Below, in pieces: positions 59,001-64,000 of a stretch of DNA of 64,000 bases. Position 1 is the first letter of the stretch. Each line of letters begins with the position of its first letter. Under the pieces are notes generated by a model. The model saw only the letters and a list, made by a program, of their open reading frames with translations, had not been told where the DNA came from and searched no databases. Both the position numbers and the translations under genes were made by a program. Source of the DNA: Odontocerum albicorne (lineage: Eukaryota > Arthropoda > Insecta > Trichoptera > Odontoceridae); the NCBI GenBank assembly GCA_949825065.1, contig OX463845.1, forward strand, positions 27,837,315 through 27,901,314, given 5' to 3'.

Positions 59001-59569
59001 ACCACACGAATGAATAAATTATTTATATCATCGTGCAAAGTGCAAACTATATCATTTTATTTTTTGGCTAAAATACATTCATAAACATACGAGTAAATCG
59101 CTGTTTGGTAATACTTGATACTCGTAAGTGCTTAGTTTTTTTAGTACGTACTATATTGTAAATACTGATGAACTACGTTTATAAATTGATATTAAATCTA
59201 GAACGTAAAGATACTTGTTGTGTTAAAGATTCAGAAGTAAAATATGACCTAATTTTTTATGTTTTTGAGATAAAATAAATATACACAGCACTGACAACAG
59301 AATGATGACGCGTTCATCAACTGAAATGTTTCGATGACCCACTTTCATAGCGGGATTTCATAATATGATATTATGAAGATAGGTGTCAATCGAATGTTAC
59401 GTATATGGAAGATGAGAGAAATAAGGGTAACTGTTAAAAATAAAGATGAACATATTTTTTTGAAATCGTTTTCAAATAAGAATTTAAACCGACTCAAACA
59501 TATATCGACAAATGGTTACAGTGAAATATTTATTCTTAATTACAAACACACCTTTAAGAAGGTCACTTT

Positions 59570-59960
59570 AAACAACCGTCGTGGCCTAGTGAGTAAGACG
59601 CTTGACTTCTATCCGGGGGTTTCGGGCCGGATTCTCAATGGTACGTGAAGAAGAATAAACGAAAGACCCAAGTTTTGGTAAAATAGTTTTCTTGGTAACA
59701 ATATAAACACGCGCTAGACTTTAGCGAGTGTTACTGCATCTTCACGTGCGGGGTAGTATTGCCAACATATGGGATGACGAACTCCACTCTATACGAGGCA
59801 GGGATAAGGAGTAATGGAGGCGACTGGTGTATGTAGTCAATGAGACTCACGAAGTCGAGGAGAGCGACGGCAAAGAGAGACCATGGGAGAATAGAATCCA
59901 AAACCCCTTGATGCAAGCTAAGCATCTTACCAACCAGGCCACGGAGGTCGTCACAGATAT
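59570..59960. repeat. SINE (plus head) and second head (reverse strand)
   Basis: 59572-59640 plus strand: CCGTCGTGGCCTAGTGAGTA. Body to about 59790 with GTAACAATATAAACACGCG. 59895-59955 reverse strand: CCGTGGCCTGGTTGGTAAG. Short overlapping frames are not genes. Confidence 0.6.
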
Positions 59961-60180
59961 TTTTATGGTAGTGTTATTAAAATGTACTTTAAAAAATCCA
60001 TTGAGATATATCATAACAAAAATACTAAAATAAAATAAAATATAAAATATATTGTCTTGTTGTGAACAATCAAATAAAATTAATCGGTTTGATAACCTCA
60101 TTCAGCGATACTTCTCAATATTGTATACACCAACAAGATCTTCATTTCAAATTGACTTGTCTTAGAAGCATCGTTAGTTA

Positions 60181-60188
60181 TACGAGTA
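60181..60188. other. TACGAGTA scar just upstream of the GILT gene
   Basis: The octamer lies 20 bp before the ATG at 60208, in the probable 5' UTR or promoter. It has the form of the scars seen in repeats, but no sibling sequence is available here for comparison. Confidence 0.5.
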
Positions 60189-60207
60189 TCTTTATAGACA
60201 CTGTACA

Positions 60208-60852
60208 ATGACTCGACTGTTTGAAATTGTCGCATCTTATTTGTTTGTAATGTTCATTTTACTTCACGGTACGAATAATGCAAAATCAGCTTACGTAACA
60301 GGAAGTGACAAATTAAAAGTTACCGTTTTTATAACGAGTCTCTGCAAGGATACAAGAAACTTTCTGATAAATCACTTCAATCCGGCGTATTCGAGTTTAA
60401 AATATTACATCGACGTTGAATTTGTACCATGGGGAAAAACGAAAAGGACTCAGAATGGATTGTTATGTCAATTTGGAGAATCTGATTGTATAGGAAACAA
60501 AATACAATCGTGCGCTCTTCATTTGTTAAGTGGAAATCAAGATTTACAGGTGCAATATTTGGGATGTGAATTTGTGAATAAACTTTCAACAACTGGAAGT
60601 GTGCAGTGTGCTAACGAAGTAGGAATACCAACAGAAGAAATTCACGCGTGTTACCATTCCAGATTAGGAGAAGATCTTCAAAAACAGGCTGAGATAAAGA
60701 CGAAATCTATTCCTTTGAATTTTGTGCCGACGATCGTTTACAATAACCAGTTTGACCAAACTTTTCAAAATGACGCATTTGAGGATTTTCAAGGAACAAC
60801 GTGTAACCTTTTACAACATTACTTTGTTGGTGCATGCGATTCGATTCCTTAA
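60208..60852 (+). CDS. GILT-like thiol reductase, single exon
   Basis: The protein has 214 residues, within the usual size range of the gamma-interferon-inducible lysosomal thiol reductase family. Residues 1-28 form a signal peptide (hydrophobic VASYLFVMFILLH), so it is probably secreted or lysosomal. The active-site region is TSLCKDTRNFL with C46 and CKDT. Vertebrate GILT has CxxC. Invertebrate members often have CxxS, so Thr at the fourth place is a further variation. The signature CQHGxxECxxNxxxxC appears as CQFGESDCIGNKIQSC (87-102), with Phe for His and Asp for Glu. FVPTIVYNN (172-180) matches the VPWVxxNG segment. Further Cys at 120, 134, 148, 199 and 210 suit the family's disulphides. 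The family reduces disulphides in lysosomes and, in insects, has been linked to immunity. No intron interrupts the frame, so it may be a retrocopy or an intronless paralogue. It is the only convincing host gene here. Confidence 0.9.
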   Translation: MTRLFEIVASYLFVMFILLHGTNNAKSAYVTGSDKLKVTVFITSLCKDTRNFLINHFNPAYSSLKYYIDVEFVPWGKTKRTQNGLLCQFGESDCIGNKIQSCALHLLSGNQDLQVQYLGCEFVNKLSTTGSVQCANEVGIPTEEIHACYHSRLGEDLQKQAEIKTKSIPLNFVPTIVYNNQFDQTFQNDAFEDFQGTTCNLLQHYFVGACDSIP

Positions 60853-60922
60853 ATATTTTTAAAGTGTTTGAAAATCCGAGGATTGAAATCGACGAGTATT
60901 ACTAAATTTATTTTCGTTTGTA

Positions 60923-61452
60923 TTGGCTTGTCTGGAAAGTAATTTAGGACTTTTTGGTCAAAATTCAAATGTACAAAATTGTACCAAATGTTCGTGATCG
61001 TTAGTTTTCGACGTTTTTAGTATTTTAACAATCTCTCGTGTCGACAAACATTTGTTATTATCGATCAAAATCTGAATTTGTTTGTCATCAGTCGTGGTAA
61101 TCACGATCACTAGTGGTAATCGGCCTTCCAGAGCGGACACCATCTTTTAGTCTTTTAAACCACATTCGACACACACGATCGCTTATTGCATCGTTAACAT
61201 ACTATGTACATATCTTTTGGTTTCTGTTACATTTAAACGAAGATATAATAAATAACAGTTTATTTTGTTCAACTTCAAAATGATGTCAAAAAACCGCTCA
61301 ATAAATTTGAGTTAACAATGGCCGAAGATGCATTAAAATGTAAACTTACACAATAATACACATTCAGCACATTTGAAATGAAGTTAACAATGAAAATTTT
61401 ATCACGGTGACATATATTCAAGACATACGAAACTACTTTCCGGACAACATAT
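60923..61452 (-). mobile_element. Mariner remnant downstream of the GILT gene
   Basis: Flanked by TA (60921-60922 and 61453-61454). The imperfect ends read TTGTCTGGAAAGTAATTT (left) and TTGTCCGGAAAGTAGTTT (right, reverse strand). About 530 bp, so mostly deleted. The reverse strand 60958-61140 encodes DDKQIQILIDNNKCLSTREI, part of the second helix-turn-helix of a mariner transposase. A polyadenylation-like AATAAA at 61247-61252 lies inside it, 395 bp past the GILT stop codon. Confidence 0.75.
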
Positions 61453-64000
61453 TAAAATATCTATGAGTTATTGAGTATATTAAAACCCAATTTAAGACCT
61501 TTGTAATATACTCGCACTATGGAAAAAAAAAATTCCTACAAATTTTTAGTACACGAGTAAAATATCTTCACAGGATTCTTAAGGTTAAATTTATTGATGA
61601 ATTCGTATGTATATATAAATAATATTATTGTGTTTTTGTGAAGATTTTAATGGCGAGAATAAATATACATTTTCATTAAGAGTGAAAAATAAGTGAAATA
61701 GAAAATATATTTTTAAATTATGTTTAGGGTGATACCATTTGGCGAGACAGTGAGACGAAGTCAATATATTTTGCCCTGGAATTTAATTACATATATTATC
61801 TTCTTTTCGAACAGTTTTCAATTAAAATTTGTCAGATCTCATGTCCGGCTGCAACTCAAGCTAAATAAAATCTTGACATCTCTAATTACGTATATATGTA
61901 TACAATATAAACTGTGTAAGTTTAAGTCAGTAATCTCAGAACAGGCACTGATCCTAGTAAAACAGCTGATAAAACAATGATTATTAACACAATGTAAGCA
62001 CATAAATAAAAAATATACAATTAGCAATATCATTACTTTTCCCATTCCTTAAATCCCTTAATAGATCAGTCTTGATCATTAGATTTGATCTTGCGAGCAA
62101 ATTGACCGCATTGCTGAAACAACGATACTCCATCACTTCTCACAGTTAGTACAGTAGTATTTCTACTACACTCGTCTAGTGAGCCGTTGGTTCAATTCCT
62201 TACCAGGTCAGCGCATCATATTGATGATCTACCTAGTGAACGGGTTTCTTCTAACAATTTCCACTATGCTAAGGAGTACTTCCCATATAATTTATGTCAT
62301 TCTTTAGAAGGATTATATCATTATGCTTGGATTATATTTAACATTTTTTCTAGTAAACAATTTAACTCCCTAAATACTCCAAATTATACAATTGGTAATA
62401 TATATTTATATAGAAGATACATAAACATCTTATGATTCTAAAAATCCATTTTTTTCTAAATTAACCACCATAAAGCTTAAAAAAGGGGAAAAAAATGTTA
62501 AGACCAGAAAATAGTTATACTGTCAGACTCTGGAACCAGTTACTAGTTATCGTAAGGCTCATGCCATCATTGGTTTGTTTCAATTAGCGACATAAAAATT
62601 GTCGTATCTCTCTTCAATAACGTAATGTGTTTTCCTTTGTTATCCATTATAACATATTCTTATTGCCCATCTCTTCGCTTATTGTTATCCCTTTCCCGGT
62701 AATTGGTAGGTACAACACGTTTAGTATTTTATATTGTTTCTTCTTTGTGTTATCTATTCGTTCATCTTTTTTGTCTGTTTGTGTGTATCCCGACTTAGTA
62801 ACTTTTTACTCGGCAATTGCCATAAACTACATAATTCTTATCTGGCTGGTTGGAAGAGATTTTCGTAGGGCAATTAACACATTTGTATAATTAAATGTGA
62901 AAATATGTGATATGTATACGAGATTCTGAATAAGAAATAATATACGTGAAAAGAAAAACGTGATTAAAAAAGAAATATTATTTATTTCTACAATATTAGA
63001 TTCGATGTAATTAAATTATCTATATCTTAACTGTCTGTAACAAATAGTCAGATATGTTCAGCAAAATTAAATTATATTTGATAACTACGTCCATTGACAT
63101 TTGTTCAGAAGGAGGGATTGTCGTCAATTATGATTAACCACCATTGTGCTTGTGATTGTGGCACATGGTGAATGGCAGCAACCAATTATGCTAAAAATAT
63201 CTTATGATTTGTTCATAAAAAACTAATGTCATAAATAATTAATTGAAAACTACATTATTTTCTTCAGAGAAAGTTAACAACTAAGCATACTTAATACTTT
63301 TCGAGTTCTTTTCACAATTATCAGAAAATAGTATCACAAAACTATATGCAAATATTTCTTTTTACTTTTGTATGTTGATATATATTTTGGCTGTAGTTAT
63401 TATCTTGTTGTTGTAGTTTTTTCAACGAAATTATTTAATTGAGAGTATGTATTATTTAAAAAAAACTTTTAGCGTAATTTTTTCCTCGAATGGCGAAATG
63501 ATCTAAAAAAACTAAGCAAAAAATTAAAAGTGCTACGATGAACCATTTCAATATGTTTATGCCAACAAGTAATAGGAAAACAATTGATAAATGTGTTTTC
63601 AATTTTATTGAGTGCCTATCGGCATTATATGTACTCGTGCTCAGTACGAGAATGTATGCATTGAGCGTTGTACATTTTGTTTAAGTTAAGGTGCTGAGAC
63701 ACCATTACAAAAAATATGCTTTCATGTACAATTTGCCAAAACTATCATATTTCCCTAATTAACACACAATTAACCAATGTAATTGAAGCTATCAAAAAAA
63801 CTGGCACTAGACTGTTCCTAACCTCTAACATTTTAACTTATCCAAACACTTGTAGTTATAAAGAAATGTAAACAAAAAAAAACTCATGCCATTAACGTTT
63901 TCAGGATTCCGATATTTTTATATTAAAAAAACAACAAGGGTTATTTTTAATAAACAGAAAATAAAATAACCAGGACGACAATTTTCAATAGATACACCAA
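61453..64000. other. No gene recognised
   Basis: AT-rich DNA. A SINE/LINE tail (TCTGGCTGGTTGGAAGAGATT) occurs at 62840-62890 and a partial tRNA-like head near 62170-62205. Open frames of up to 87 codons have no recognisable domain. Confidence 0.4.

Overview
The window looks like nuclear DNA of an arthropod, most likely an insect. It is AT-rich by eye (about two thirds A+T) and gene-poor. It is packed with mariner/Tc1, pogo/Tigger and Helitron DNA transposons, degraded non-LTR retrotransposons (LINEs) and tRNA-derived SINEs. I found no bacterial-style operon, CRISPR array, rRNA gene or credible functional tRNA gene. The order is not certain. SINE and LINE 3' ends share a hairpin-bearing tail with a GGTTGG-GAAGAGATTGCC core, which resembles tails I associate with Lepidoptera and relatives, but that is a weak hint.

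Layout. 1-3434: gene-free sequence, one SINE and an internally deleted mariner (2447-3405) whose ends are 5'-CGAG...CTCG-3' between TA dinucleotides. 3435-15548: two very large inverted repeats that abut. Palindrome 1 is 3435-7037 (arms about 1.68 kb, 234-bp spacer). Palindrome 2 is 7036-15548 (arms about 3.4-3.7 kb). Its arms both stop exactly at a TTAA, with two TTAA-flanked insertions between them. 15549-40121: a LINE/SINE graveyard with a Helitron ORF remnant (18258-18752), several minisatellites and a mariner-LINE chimera (36854-37301). 40122-44710: a 4.6-kb Tigger element with an almost intact transposase and a GC-rich insert that holds an antisense histone H2B fragment. 46757-49319: an old mariner interrupted by a younger one (47905-49191) whose 346-codon transposase reads open with a complete D,D34D triad. 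49320-60200: LINE and SINE remains, a promoter- or LTR-like GC island (51640-51900) and a palindromic mariner derivative (54569-55694). 60208-60852: the only convincing host gene, a single-exon GILT-type thiol reductase, with a mariner remnant 70 bp downstream. 61453-64000: no recognisable feature.

The most interesting signal is not a gene. The octamer TACTCGTA/TACGAGTA occurs 33 times, 27 if mirror copies inside the palindromes are counted once, where base composition predicts only two or three. In several pairs of related repeats the copy without it has a plain TA at the same place. It therefore looks like TA+CTCG+TA, the excision scar of a mariner family with CGAG ends such as the one at 2447-3405. 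The window thus seems to record many past hops of one transposon family.
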